Assembly (NCBI GenBank): GCA_958009055.1
Contig: OY253661.1
Span: 62,001-126,000, forward strand
Direction: 5' to 3'
Source: Choricystis sp. odSpoLacu1
Lineage: Eukaryota; Chlorophyta; Trebouxiophyceae
Length of the DNA stretch: 64,000 bases
Shown here: in pieces, positions 19,107 to 29,258 of the stretch
How positions within the stretch are numbered: the first letter of the stretch is position 1
Layout of the letters: the number at the start of each line of letters is the position of its first letter
The notes under the pieces: model-generated
What the model saw: the letters and a program-made list of their open reading frames with translations, nothing else
The model's database searches: none
Told to the model about the DNA's origin: nothing
Program-made: the position numbers and the translations under genes

Positions 19107-20696
19107 ATGCTGTCCCGCGCCTCCATGCTCCTGGTCGGCCGCATGCGCACTGCCGCGGCCGCCGCGTCCTCCACCGCGGGGCGCGGCTTCGCGGCGCAGG
19201 CTGCCCAAGCAGTGACTGACGACGGCTTCAAGAAGACGCCCCTGTATGACATGCACGTGGAGGCGGGAGGTGAGTTTGTGTGGATCAGCGAGAGAGAGAG
19301 GGAGAGAGAGGGGAGGGGCAGGAGGCCGTGACCCTCGCTGCTGTGTCGATTGCTCGCACCAAGTCTCCCACGCTCTGATTGGTGGAGACGCACGCCCCTG
19401 CCTCTCGCGAGCCCGGCGCCCGCACGCCACCCCGCGCTCGCCAGGTGCTGAGAGGAGCTTCAATGCGGGGCGCCCCAGCGGTTGTGCGTGGCGCGCAGCC
19501 GGCTGAGAGGGGACTGGGAAAGCTCTGTTCCTTCGGTTGGAGGAAACCAACGACGCGACACAACGCCCACCCCGCCCCCCACCCACCCCACCCACCCCAC
19601 GCAGCCAAAATGGTCCCCTTTGCCGGCTGGTCCATGCCCATCCAGTACACCGACTCCATCATGGACTCCACCCACCACTGCCGCTCGTCTGCGTCCCTGT
19701 TCGACGTCGCCCACATGTGCGGCCTCTCCCTCCGCGGCCGGGACGCGGTCTCCTTCCTCGAGACGCTCGTCGTCGGCGACGTCGCGGCCATGGCCCCCGG
19801 CACGGGTGGGCTGACCGTGTTCACCAATGAGAAGGGTGGCATCATCGATGACTCTGTGGTGACGCGTGTCGCGGAGAACGATGTCTACCTCGTCGTCAAC
19901 GCGGGGTGCGCCGAAAAAGACTTGGCCCACATCGGCAAGCACCTGGCCACCGTCCAGGCCGCGGGCAAGGACGTGCAGATGACGGTGCACACCGACCGCG
20001 CCCTGCTGGCGCTGCAGGGGCCCAAGGCGGCGGACGTTTTGGGCGCGCTGGCCCCCGCCCTCCCGCTGACCACCTTCTACTTCTCCCACTTTGCCAAAGC
20101 CGACGTCGCCGGCGTGCCCGACGTCTGGATCACGCGCACCGGGTACACGGGGGAGGACGGGTTCGAGCTGTCGATCCCCGCTGCTGCGGCCCCCGCGGTG
20201 GCCGCGGCCGCGCTCGCCGCCCACGGCGGCGGCGTCACGCGCTGGGCCGGCCTCGGCGCCCGCGACGCCCTCCGCCTCGAGGCCGGCCTCTGCCTGTACG
20301 GCAACGACCTGACGGAGGACATCACCCCCGTCGAAGCGGGCCTGACGTGGACGATCGGCAAGCGGCGCCGGTCCGACTGCGCCTTCCTCGGGGGCGCGAC
20401 CATCGCCAAGCAGCTCGCGGACGGCGTCTCCGTCCGCCGCGTCGGCCTCGTCGCCCCCAAGGGCGCCCCCCCCCCGCCAACACGCCGACATCCTGGACTC
20501 GACGGGCAAGCGTGTGGGGGAGGTCTCGTCGGGCGCGTTTTCGCCGTGCCTCAAGACCAACGTGGCGATGGGCTACGTCCCCAAAGAGCTCGCCAAGGCG
20601 GGCACCCCGCTCAAGGTGTCGGTGCGGGGGCGGGAGTCGGAGGCGGTGGTGACCAAGATGCCGTTTGTGCCCAACCAGTACTACAAGGCGCCATGA
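19107..20696 (+). CDS. GCVT: Glycine cleavage system T protein (aminomethyltransferase), mitochondrial, with a +1 frame break
   Basis: There are two exons, 19107-19269 and 19605-20696 (417 aa once the frame is continuous). The T protein transfers the methylene group from H-protein-bound aminomethyl-lipoate to tetrahydrofolate in mitochondrial photorespiration and glycine catabolism. An Arg/Ala presequence is followed by [20 protein letters not shown], then [12 protein letters not shown], the catalytic-Asp segment [26 protein letters not shown], and [19 protein letters not shown]. At 20466-20475 a run of 10 C leaves the frame; nine C would restore it and lead to [20 protein letters not shown] and the normal C-terminus. 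Exon 2 is exactly 1 nt too long for the phase. This is a homopolymer error in the sequence or a real frameshift allele. Confidence 0.88.
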
Positions 20697-20968
20697 GGAG
20701 AGAGGATGGGTGGTGGTGTGGAGGGAAAGAGAGCGTGTTGAGAGAACGAGAGAGACACGAGGACGATTCTTTTTTTAGATTGGTTTGATTGATGGCTGCA
20801 AAAGAGCGCAACTCCTTCTTTTTTTCGTGCGTGTTGTTGTGGTTTACACGGCGGAGGGAAAAGGCCACCGGAAAAAAAGGGGCGAGGAAGCGCGCGCGCG
20901 CAAGAGAGAGCGAGACAGTTTTCTTCAATCTCCAAAATCCCCTAGTCACACACCCCTGAAAGCGCCTC

Positions 20969-21670
20969 TCAGAAGGGAGAGCCGCTGGTGGCGGTGCGCA
21001 GGATCTGGAGCAGGGCTGTGTGAGTGGAAAGGAGGGAACGTGTGGGTGAGATCGTGGGGCGGCAGCAAAAAAACGCTCTTTCCCCCTCTCTCTCACCCCA
21101 CCACTCACCCGACCCAACAATAACGAACAGGAAGAAGCCCAGCACGACGGGGCCCACCGAGGACGCCGACTTGTCCTTTTTCTGTGGGGTGGAGAGGGTG
21201 GGGAAGGTGAACAGAACGCGCAGAGGTTAGAAAAAACCGAAAACCGAAAACGCGCGTCGTCGCCGTGCGAAAGCAATCTGCCCTCCCCCCCACCACCGCC
21301 CCGGCGCCGGCCGCCCGCGCGACAGCCGCAGCGTGGTGGTGGCTCGCCCTGCAGGGGTGCGGCAGCGACCGGGAGGGGTGCGTTGGGGCGCGGGGGGCGG
21401 TGGGCGCATCACGCCGCGCGCGCGCGAGGAAAATGAGAAAGAAGTCAGCCCCCCGCGCCTCTCTCCTTGCCCTGCCACCTCCCAGCCCACTCACCGTGGC
21501 CACTGGCACATTGCCCCGCTTGTGGATGTTGGCGTGGAACTTGTTGGACTTGGCGTTTTGCACGCGCTTGGAGACGGCCTGTGTTTGGGTGTGTGTGTGT
21601 GGGTTGGAGAGGGCCGCTGAGCGCGCGGGCGATGCGGGAGTGGGGAGGGCTGAGCAGGCGGGCGCACCAT
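20969..21670 (-). CDS. SERP1: RAMP4/SERP1, ribosome-associated ER membrane protein
   Basis: There are four exons: 21670-21668, 21578-21495, 21181-21109 and 21015-20969 (68 aa, the family's usual size). RAMP4 is a tail-anchored protein at the Sec61 translocon. The N-terminal part AVSKRVQNAKSNKFHANIHK followed by RGNVP matches the conserved basic SKR...NI-x-KRGNV block. KKDKSASSVGPVVLGFFLF then VIVGSALLQIL is the single C-terminal membrane anchor. The first coding exon appears to be just ATG, followed directly by donor GTGCGC. That join gives M-AVSKR, which fits plant RAMP4 starts, and all later joins are in frame. A different unseen upstream exon cannot be fully excluded. Confidence 0.88.
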
Positions 21671-21953
21671 TTTGGGTTGTGTGGGAGGAGAGAGGGGAGG
21701 GGACGCGGATGGGAAGGGACGACAAAAAACAAAAAAACGCGGACTCAGTGTTTTTTTTGTTTGTTTTCTGCTCTCTCTCACTCCCGCCCGGGCGCGCCAC
21801 CCACATGATCCATCCACACAGCGGCACGCGGTTGGTGACGTTACACACGCACACACGCAAACAGATATGAACACGCCACAGGTCTCTCTCTCTCTCACGG
21901 GCGCCCCCCGCGCTTTCCAGAGTCGGTTGTTGTTTCCCCTCTCCTTCCCTCTT

Positions 21954-23631
21954 TCACCGCACGCGCACCACCTCCACATCAAACACCAGCGTCGCGTTCC
22001 CCGGAATGGCCCCCCTGACCCCACTCGCACCGTACGCCATGGCGGGAGGCGCCGTGATGCGCAGCTTGGCGCCTTCAACCGCCCCCGCCACGCCGCGGTC
22101 CCACGCCTTGATCACCTCCCCCACGCCACACCGGAAGGTGAAGGTGGAGGCACCCTTGGTGGAGTCGAACACTTTGCCCGTTTTGGCCAGTTTGCCGGTG
22201 TAGCGCACGTCGACGCGGGCGCCGGGCGTGACGCGCTTGCCGGCCGGGCGGCCGGGGGCCAATTCCTCAACAACAAACCCGTTGTCGTAGCGCCGCACCT
22301 TGGAGGACGGGTCCGGCTTGGGCGGGGGCGGCTTGGCCGCCTGTTTGGTGGTGGCAGCGGGGGCGGGGGTCGCGGGGGGCGGCGACGGTCGCGGCGGCCC
22401 CCTTTTTGGCGGGGGGGGCGCCCACATCCCCCGCCTTGCGCTTGCCAGCAGGCGCACCACCCTCTTTGCCCCACTCGGGCGCCGAGACGGGGGCGTCGGC
22501 GTCGGGTTCGTCGTCCGAGGCGTCCGAGGCGTCGTCGCCGTCCGAAGACACGTCGCTGCCGCTGCTCTCGCCAGACTCGGAGCCGCTCTCGTCCTCGCTG
22601 TCATCGTCGCTGCCTGCCGCAGAGGGCATGGCTCTGGCGGTGTGGCCACCCTCGTTCGGCAGCTCCTCGATGACCACCCCCTGCGCCCGCCGCGCGGCCG
22701 CCCGCTCCTCCTCCTCGCCCTCCGACTCGGACAGGGCGTCACTGTCATCGTCCTCACCGTCGTCGCCGTCCGACAGGCTGGCGCCGCCAATGGGGACGGC
22801 GAGGGGGGCGTCCTCATCGTCCGAGGAGGCCAGCACCTCTTCGTCGTCACTCGCCTCCTCCTCTTCGTCCGACGACCCGGTGTCGTCCCCAAAGTCGGGC
22901 AGGTGGTAGCCGGTCAGGTGGATGCAGGGCAGGGCGGGGATGGTGGGGGCGGCAGCGCCGCCCTTGCCACCGCCCTGGCCACCCGCGGCGGCGGTGGGGG
23001 TGTCACCCCCCACATCCACCCGGAACTCGGTGTATTCATCAAAAATCAGGTCCAAGCCCACACACTCGGCGCCCTTGCCATCGCCGCGCAGGCTGGCGAC
23101 GGCCACCTCGGCGCCGTGCTCCCCCGCGCGCGCAAAGAGGAGGGCGCGCCCGCACGATGCAGACGGGGAGGGCGGGACGAGGGTGGCCTGGGACAGGTGG
23201 AGGCGGCCGCCGTCGGGGGGGGGGGACAAAGGGCACGGTTTTGCCTGGGTGGAGTGTTGTGTGGGGAGGTGTGAGTCGGGAGTGTGAGGGTTTCTAGAGA
23301 GGGGGGCAGCGCCCGCCGGCCGCCGCTCGTGCCCGGGTCCCTCTCTTTTCGCTCGAGCCGTCGCGCGGTCGGGGCCACAATTTGCGCTCGCTTCCCCCCC
23401 ACTCCCCGTGTTGCTCGTGTCTGACAGGCACGCTCCAGCACCAGGCTTCACTCTCCCACGCGGTGCCGCGTGCAGTCGCGTGGAAGAGGCGGTGGTGGCG
23501 GGGCACAAACCGACGAAAACAAAAAACGCATGCGTCGGCCGCAACTCGGACGGCGCACTGTTTTCGCGCGCGCCTGCACTGCACCCCTCCCCCAACGCAC
23601 CTGGCGGCACAACCACGCCCCACGCAGCCAT
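21954..23631 (-). CDS. Nuclear FKBP with nucleoplasmin-like N-terminal domain (FKBP43/53 type), two +1 frame breaks
   Basis: There are two exons, 23631-23601 and 23244-21954. The family is a nuclear histone chaperone plus peptidyl-prolyl isomerase. The nucleoplasmin-like domain starts MAAWGVVVPPGKTVPFVPPP and continues RLHLSQATLVPP, LDLIFDEYTEFRVDVGG and IHLTGYHLPDFGDD. Long Asp/Glu/Ser acidic tracts and a Lys-rich linker follow. The C-terminal FKBP domain has VDVRYTGKLAKTGKVFDST, VIKAWDRGVAGAVEGAKLRI, PPAMAYGASGV and GNATLVFDVEVVRV. Two extra bases break the frame, one in a run of 11 (23215-23225) and one in a run of 6 (22384-22389). Removing one base from each joins the domains and fits the exon phase. 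The intron is 356 bp. It is divergent from TRM10 (197 bp). Confidence 0.85.
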
Positions 23632-23828
23632 GGTGGGAGGAAATGGGGGGAAAAGGGGGGGTACTGGGGGGAGAGTAGGAGGAGGGCCGGAGAGAAAAAG
23701 GAGGCTAGTAGTTGGGCTGACATTTTTTTTTTCGCTCCCCCATTTCCTCCCTACGTTTCCGCAAACACGCCAGCGTCTGCTGCGTGCAGGCGTAGCGTGG
23801 CGCGACAGCCCCATCCACCCACTGAAAC

Positions 23829-24892
23829 ATGTCGTCACCACCTTCGCCAGTCGCCGCACCCGCGGCCGACGCAGCGGTCGACGCGCCGCCGCCGCCGTTG
23901 ACCAAGGCAGAAGCCCGCCGCCTCCGGCGAGCAGAGAGAGCAGAGGTATGAGAGAGAGAGTGCTGTGTGTGTCTGTGCACTTGGACACGGATGAAAAGAT
24001 CCAAGGGTGTCCAACACCCCTCCCCTCCTCTCAGTCCCGCCGCGCCCACCAGAAAGCGCAGCGCGCCGCCCGAGAGGCAGCCGCCGCCGCTGTCCGACGC
24101 GCCGAGATCGAGGACCGCCTGGCCGCCATGACGGACGCCGAACGCGCGGCCTGGCGGGAGGAGAGGACGGCAAAACGAGACGCCGCGCGCGCCGACGCGG
24201 CCGCACGCCGCGCCCGCCTGGCGGCAGCAGTGGCCGGGGCAGCCCCATTGCGCATCGTCATCGACTGCGGCTACAGCGACCTCATGACGGAGAGGGAGGC
24301 TGCGTCTTTGGGGCAGCAGCTGCGGCATTGTGTGGCAGCAAACGCACGCGCCCCCACCCCCGCTCTCCTCGCGTGGGCAGGAGTCGACGGCGCCACCGCG
24401 TCGTCGGTGGCCAAGGTCACGGGGGCGGACACGTGGCCCGTGGTGCGGGTGCCCCGGTTGACGGCTGGGGAGGGGGTGGCGGCCGCGCTGCCGGCGTGGA
24501 CTGGTGGCGATGGCCACCCCCCTCCAGCCGCCGCCTCTCCACCCCCCACCTACTACCTGTCTGCCGACGCGCCTGTCGAACTGGACGACGCCCCCCTCCC
24601 CCCCGGCACCACGCTGATCGTGGGTGGCCTGGTCGACCGCAACCGCCACCCGCGCGCCGCGCTCGCCCGCGCAGCACACCTCGGCATCCCCACCGCCCGC
24701 CTGCCGCTGCGCCTGGCGTTGACGTCCAGTGCCGTGCTCACGGTGGACTGCGTGGTGGGGCTGTTGTTGAGGGTGGGGAGTGGGGAAGGTTGGGGAGAGG
24801 CCGCAGTTGCGGCGGTGCCAAAACGCAAGCAGAGGGATGGAGGGGGGGGCGAGGGGCGTGAGGATTTAGCATTGAGCAGTGGGTGTGTGTAA
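23829..24892 (+). CDS. tRNA (guanine/purine-9-N1)-methyltransferase, TRM10 family
   Basis: There are two exons, 23829-23945 and 24035-24892 (324 aa). TRM10 is a SPOUT methyltransferase that methylates N1 of purine 9 in tRNA. An N-terminal Lys/Arg/Ala-rich helical region (RRLRRAERAESRRAHQKAQR) leads to the SPOUT fold at RIVIDCGYSDLMTEREAASL (the family has DCxFxDLM). Then come YYLSADAP, the cofactor-site LIVGGLVDRNRHP, and GIPTARLPL near the C-terminus. The intron joins in frame (phase 0). The C-terminal tail is Gly/Lys-rich. The start is the first ATG of the open frame. Confidence 0.9.
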
Positions 24893-25022
24893 ACAGAGGA
24901 GATAGTTTTTGAGATTAGAAGTCGGCGAACCACACACACACTGGGCGGCGGGCGGGAGTGAAAGGTTTCGATGAAAAAAACCACACACCTCTCTCGTCGA
25001 GACACACCGACCTTTCCCTCCA

Positions 25023-25973
25023 ATGCCCGGCCCACGCCCCCCCGCCTCTGCCCCCCGCCTCAACAGGGGGGCAGGCGCACACCGGCTGGTGCGTGCGGCA
25101 GCTTCACCCACCCTGCCCCCCGGCTTTCGCGACTTTCCATCGGTGCTGCCCCCGACGCAGACGCGCCCCACCACGCTCGCGTCCAACCCCGCCGCCCCGG
25201 GGGTGTGGTGGTTGACGCAACCCTTCACGCCGGCACCGTGGACGCGGTTCAGCGCGGAGAACCGGGCTGTGCTGGTGGCTCTGCCCAACGCCAGCCTGCT
25301 GCTGATCAACCTGCTGCCCCCAACGCCCGAGTTTAATGAACACGTGGCCACCGTCATCGAGGCAAGTGGCGCCTCCCGCATCACACACGTGGTGGCGCCC
25401 TCGACGTCTCCTGAACACTGGGCCGCGCTGCCTGACATTTTGGCGTCCTGTCCCGCCGCCGCGGGTGCAATGGTGTGGACGCCGCCCGGCTTTTTTGACG
25501 GAAAACGCATCGGCGGCCGCTTCATTGCGCGTAATCAAGTGGATGCACTCAAACTGGCGTCGACGTGGAAAGAGCTGCCTGCCGACGGCACCCCCCCGCC
25601 CGAGTGGGGGGGCGGCATCGACGTGGCTTTGTTGCGTGCGCCGGGGGGCGTCTGCGAGGCCGCGTTCCGCGTGCGCTCCGCCCGCCTGGCGATCACCGCG
25701 GACGCCGCCTTTGGCCTGGCGGAGGCTGACGCAGTCTCTGCATCGGCGTTCGACGTGTTCAGTGCAAGGCTGGCTGGTATATACGGAAAAGTGGGGTGCG
25801 CCTTGGCCCCCGTCCTCCTGGCCGCGGGGGCCGACGGGCGTTCATACGCCGACACCGTCACGAGCTGGCGCGACAGCGTGGACACGCTGGTGCCGTTGCA
25901 CCTGTCTGCGCCGTGGAGTGAGGGTGGGGAACGGTTGGCGAAGGCGCTGGCGTTTGCAGCGACCAAAAAGTGA
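25023..25973 (+). CDS. DUF4336-family protein, probably plastid-targeted
   Basis: This single exon encodes 316 aa. The pattern resembles the DUF4336 family found in cyanobacteria, algae and plants, a metallo-beta-lactamase-like fold of unknown function. Matching elements are VWWLTQPFTPAPW near the start, NASLLLINLLPPTPEFNEHV, ITHVVAPSTSPEHWAALPDI, VDALKLASTWKELP, and a late AFDVFSARLAGIYGKVGC followed by a W-R-D-S segment. The first about 40 residues are Arg/Pro/Ala-rich with few acidic residues, like a transit peptide. The usual His-x-His-x-Asp of metallo-hydrolases is not present in complete form. The gene follows TRM10 on the same strand by 130 bp. Confidence 0.75.
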   Translation: MPGPRPPASAPRLNRGAGAHRLVRAAASPTLPPGFRDFPSVLPPTQTRPTTLASNPAAPGVWWLTQPFTPAPWTRFSAENRAVLVALPNASLLLINLLPPTPEFNEHVATVIEASGASRITHVVAPSTSPEHWAALPDILASCPAAAGAMVWTPPGFFDGKRIGGRFIARNQVDALKLASTWKELPADGTPPPEWGGGIDVALLRAPGGVCEAAFRVRSARLAITADAAFGLAEADAVSASAFDVFSARLAGIYGKVGCALAPVLLAAGADGRSYADTVTSWRDSVDTLVPLHLSAPWSEGGERLAKALAFAATKK

Positions 25974-26041
25974 GTTTTTGATTTTTTTCCAATTGCAGAA
26001 CAGAGACAGTTTTTCATTCCGTTTGTCTCTCCCCACACCGC

Positions 26042-26954
26042 ATGCCCTACGCCGCCGTCCGCTGCGCCTGCTGTGGCGCGTACCAGGTGCAGGCCGCCAA
26101 GCGGGCGCCCCGCTTTGCGTGTGCGGTGTGCGGCGAGCGGCAGGCGCTGCAGCGGGTGAGTTTTTGATGGAGAATGAACAGTGTACCACAGAATGAGCAG
26201 TGCAAAAGGTTGCTGAACATGGCGCAAGACGAACGAGGGGGGCGTTGCAGCGGGAGAGGGCGCGAAGGAGGACAAACTGACCCGATGCCTCCCCATTCGA
26301 CAGACCTACCACACCTCCGCCAAAGCCGCCGACTGCCGGGCCGTCGTGCAAAGGTTAAACGCTGGGCGGCACACAGAAGACGAGGTCGCCCGTGCGCGAG
26401 CCGCCGAGGTGGCGGCCGAGCCGCAGTGGGAGAGGGAAGCTTGTGTCGGCCCCACCCACTCGCGCTGGGCGGACTATGTGCCGCCACCCCAGGAGGCTGC
26501 GGTGGCGGACGACGAAGGCGAGCGTGACCCCACCTTCGTGACGGCGGTGCCCGACCGGTGGCCGCAGGGGCGGCGGCAGCGGCGGCCGCGCGAACCGCGT
26601 GCGGCGCGCGAGCGCGCGGCGAAGTCGCCTCCTCCTCCTCCTGCGCCCGTCGAGTGGCGGCCACGCAGCCGGTCGCCGCCGAGGCAGCAGCAACAGGGCG
26701 GCTGGGGGTGCTTGCTGAGTTCGCGCCCCCAGCCGCAGGCGGTGGCGGAGCCGGCGCGGGTTGCGCCTCCGCCGCCGCCGCCGCCTGCCAAAGCCAGCAA
26801 GTGGGGTGTGAGTGACGACGATGAAAATGAGGGAGACGCAGGACGCGGCGGCGGAGGCGCGTGGCTGCCTCCCGCAGCCGTCGCGCGATGGGGCGGCGGT
26901 GCGACGCGGTCGCCCCCCGTCGACGCGGGCGCCATCGTCACCACGCTGGACTGA
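26042..26954 (+). CDS. MRNIP: MRNIP-like zinc-ribbon protein
   Basis: There are two exons, 26042-26155 and 26304-26954 (254 aa). MRNIP in animals stabilises the MRE11-RAD50-NBS1 complex in DNA damage signalling. The N-terminal zinc ribbon is VRCACCGAYQVQAAKRAP then FACAVCGERQALQR, two C-x-x-C pairs as in the family. It continues across the intron with ADCRAVVQRLN, matching the animal block CR-x-x-VQ-x-LN. The remainder is Pro/Arg/Gln-rich and disordered, with a WADYVPPP motif like the family's W-x-x-Y/F element and an acidic patch DDDENEGD. The function in algae is inferred from the N-terminus only. Confidence 0.75.
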
Positions 26955-27019
26955 CTGCGAGGGATAGAGAGAGAGAGACCCTGGTTTCTTTGTAGGTCAG
27001 TTTATCTGCTTTCACTGCT

Positions 27020-28291
27020 TCACGACCACGCTACCACCCCACACCGCCCGTCGCCGTCGCACCACGCCACCCTCCCCCCCGCCACGGCCGCCACGCCGCG
27101 CACCCCCCCCCGTGGCGGTCGTGCAAAGGGGGGCGGCGCCGGCCCAGGCGCCACAGCCCGGGGGGGCAGGGTCAGGGCGGCCGGCAGTGGTGGTGGGGGT
27201 GGCGGTGGAGGGGACGGCGGCGGCGCGGTCGCAGCGGCCGCCACTTGCCACACCTCTGCCAGCTGGCCCCCACTCACATCCAGCGCGGCTAAATCTCGCC
27301 CCCGCCGCACCAGGGCGGGGCAGTCCATGCCGGACCCCCACTCCAGCAGGGTGGGAGGGGCGGCGGAGGGAGCAATCGCGTCGGGACCACCTGGCAGCGC
27401 TGCCGCCAGCGCCCACCCGGCCGCGGGGGCGGCACCCCACTCCCCCGCCGGCTCCACCACCAGCAGGGCGGGGGCGGGGCCGCCCGTCGGTGGACAGGGT
27501 GGGTGGAGGGCGCCGGGGAGGAGGCGGTCGTAGCGCCACACGCCGCCACGCCACGCGGCTGCGAGCAGCGTCTCATTACCCTCACTGAGGGAAAAAGCGA
27601 GGGCCGTGACGCGTTCCGCGGGAATCTGTGCGTGCAGCTCGGCGAGCGGGTGGGTGAGGGAGGCGAAGGAGGCCGCGCCGCCAACGCGCCACACCCACAC
27701 CTGGCCTGCCGCCCCCGCGCCCGCGACGCGGCCCCCGTCGCGGCTCACCGCGGCCGCGACCGCGGGCCAGGGCGCCCCCAGGGCGCGCACCCGGGTGGCG
27801 ATGATGGTGGTGAGGGTGCCGTCACCAGCCCTCTGTGGCGTGATCGTCAGCAGCACGACGCCCGGGCTGCCGGGGACGGCGGCAAGCCAAGAGGCGGCGT
27901 CGGTCGGGTGGCGCCCCACCGCCACGCCGCGCGGCCAGAAGGCGAGGGGATTGTGCCCCACACGGGCCAGGCGGCCGCTGCTGGCATCAAAGAACTCGAG
28001 CCCTGTGCGCGTGGCCACGATGGCGATGAGAGAGGGGGTGAGGAGGGGCAGGGGAGGCGCCCACGTCACACCGCACGCGTCGTCTCCCAGGCGCGTGCTG
28101 TCCGCCACCACCAGCTCTCCTCCACCCTCTGCCGGCACCGTCACCAGGCACAGCACATCGGGGTCGCCCAGATAGGCAAGGGCGGTGCCGCAGGGGGAGG
28201 ACGCCAGAGCGTTGGTCAGGGGCGCGAGCGGCGGGGACGCCAGCGGCGGCGACGCGGCCGCGAGCGGTGATGCAGGGCGGGGAGGGTGCAT
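27020..28291 (-). CDS. WD40-like beta-propeller protein, function unknown
   Basis: This single exon encodes 423 aa. Propeller-like segments include ALAYLGDPDVLCLVTVPA, CGVTWAPPLPLLTPSLIAI followed by VATRTGLEFFDASSGRL, GGRVAGAGAAGQVWVWRVGG and TLLAAAWRGGVWRYDRLL. The GH and WD signatures are degenerate, so the blade count is uncertain. A Pro-run and Gly/Arg-rich stretch lie near the C-terminus. The start is the ATG at 28291, only 34 bp after the POLE3 stop on the same strand. The promoter must therefore lie within or near the POLE3 3' end. It converges with MRNIP (65 bp). I do not recognise the family. Confidence 0.6.
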   Translation of the reverse strand: MHPPRPASPLAAASPPLASPPLAPLTNALASSPCGTALAYLGDPDVLCLVTVPAEGGGELVVADSTRLGDDACGVTWAPPLPLLTPSLIAIVATRTGLEFFDASSGRLARVGHNPLAFWPRGVAVGRHPTDAASWLAAVPGSPGVVLLTITPQRAGDGTLTTIIATRVRALGAPWPAVAAAVSRDGGRVAGAGAAGQVWVWRVGGAASFASLTHPLAELHAQIPAERVTALAFSLSEGNETLLAAAWRGGVWRYDRLLPGALHPPCPPTGGPAPALLVVEPAGEWGAAPAAGWALAAALPGGPDAIAPSAAPPTLLEWGSGMDCPALVRRGRDLAALDVSGGQLAEVWQVAAAATAPPPSPPPPPPPPLPAALTLPPRAVAPGPAPPPFARPPRGGVRGVAAVAGGRVAWCDGDGRCGVVAWS

Positions 28292-28325
28292 GGATGCTAG
28301 AAAAGCTATCGTCCTTACCTCTCCT

Positions 28326-28764
28326 TCACTCGGCTGCCGCCGTCTCAGCAGCAGTGTCAGCCTTCCTCTTTTTGGTCGCGGCGGCACGGTCCGCGGTGAC
28401 AGTGGTCAGCTCGTCACGCAGCGGGGCGGCCAGCTCGTCGAAGCCGGCGTCCGTCAGGGCGGCCAGCACGTCGTCCGCGGACAGCGTCTGTGTTTGTGAG
28501 TGGGTGGGAGAGGCGTCGAGTGAGCGGGAAGGAAAACCAACAGGGAAACACACGCACACCAACACCCCCTCCCTTTCACACACACACACACACACACCTG
28601 GCGCTTAGAGGAACGACAGATGTCGTTGGCGGTGGACGTGATGAATGAGATGAAGACCTGGGGGTGTGTGTGTGGAGGGAGGGTCGGTTTCGAAACGAAT
28701 CGCGGTTTTCATTGCTTGCCCCAGCCAGCGTCAGCGCCGTGCACTCCATTTCTCTACCTCCACA

Positions 28765-28806
<42 letters not shown>

Positions 28807-28981
28807 TCGCACTCTCGGCCAGGGCCGCCACCGCGTCCTTGGAGAGGCCCGGCTCTTTCGCGTCTTCGGGCGCGCCCGCCGCGAGCCGCGCTTTCACCAC
28901 TTTCCGGACTGCGGCACGCGGAAGGTCCACGTCGTCGGATGACGGCGGCAGTGGCGCGGGCGAGGGGGAGGCCGCGGCCAT
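28326..28981 (-). CDS. POLE3: DNA polymerase epsilon subunit 3 (DPB4/CHRAC17-type histone fold)
   Basis: There are three exons: 28981-28805, 28657-28598 and 28487-28326 (132 aa, the normal family size). The histone-fold subunit pairs with POLE4 in DNA polymerase epsilon and with CHRAC15 in a chromatin-remodelling complex. Helix 1 is DLPRAAVRKVVKARLAAG, helix 2 LSKDAVAALAESAKVFISFI, TSTANDICRSSKRQ completes it, and helix 3 is TLSADDVLAALTDAGFDELA. The tail is Lys/Ala/Glu-rich. NF-YB is the nearest alternative, but the block reading TSTANDICRSSKRQTLSADD is diagnostic of the POLE3/DPB4 type. Exons join in phase 0; intron donors are GTGTGTG within CA/GT repeats. Confidence 0.9.
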
Positions 28982-29258
28982 TGAGGAGGGAGAGAGACGG
29001 GCGTGTTCGCGGCTCCAACGACGAAGTAGTGAGGCATTCGCATCACTCTCCTCAGCTCTCTTTCTCTCCCCTGTCTGCTGCCGCCGGGCGCAGCACAAGC
29101 ACGCGACAGCACACACCTGTGGACACACACATAAAGTCACTCTGTTCGCTTTGACGCTGCCGTCCCGCCCCGCCCCCCGCGGCGCGCCCGCCCGCACGAC
29201 CCCGACGCCGCCGCCACGCGCGCTCACCGTCGCCCGCGCGACGCCGCCACACTCCACC

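Noticed and set aside
20466..20475. Programmed +1 ribosomal frameshift site in the T-protein
   Set aside because: No conserved shift motif or reason for regulation is known in this family, and the same defect recurs in unrelated genes at homopolymers, so a sequence-level cause is more likely.
22562..22885. Separate Ser/Ala-rich protein on the plus strand opposite the nuclear FKBP
   Set aside because: It is the mirror of the Asp/Glu/Ser acidic tract of the FKBP; the minus-strand protein has recognisable domains on both sides.
28561..28804. Functional significance of the long CA repeats in POLE3 introns
   Set aside because: CA, GA and CT repeats are common in introns throughout the window and show no special arrangement here.
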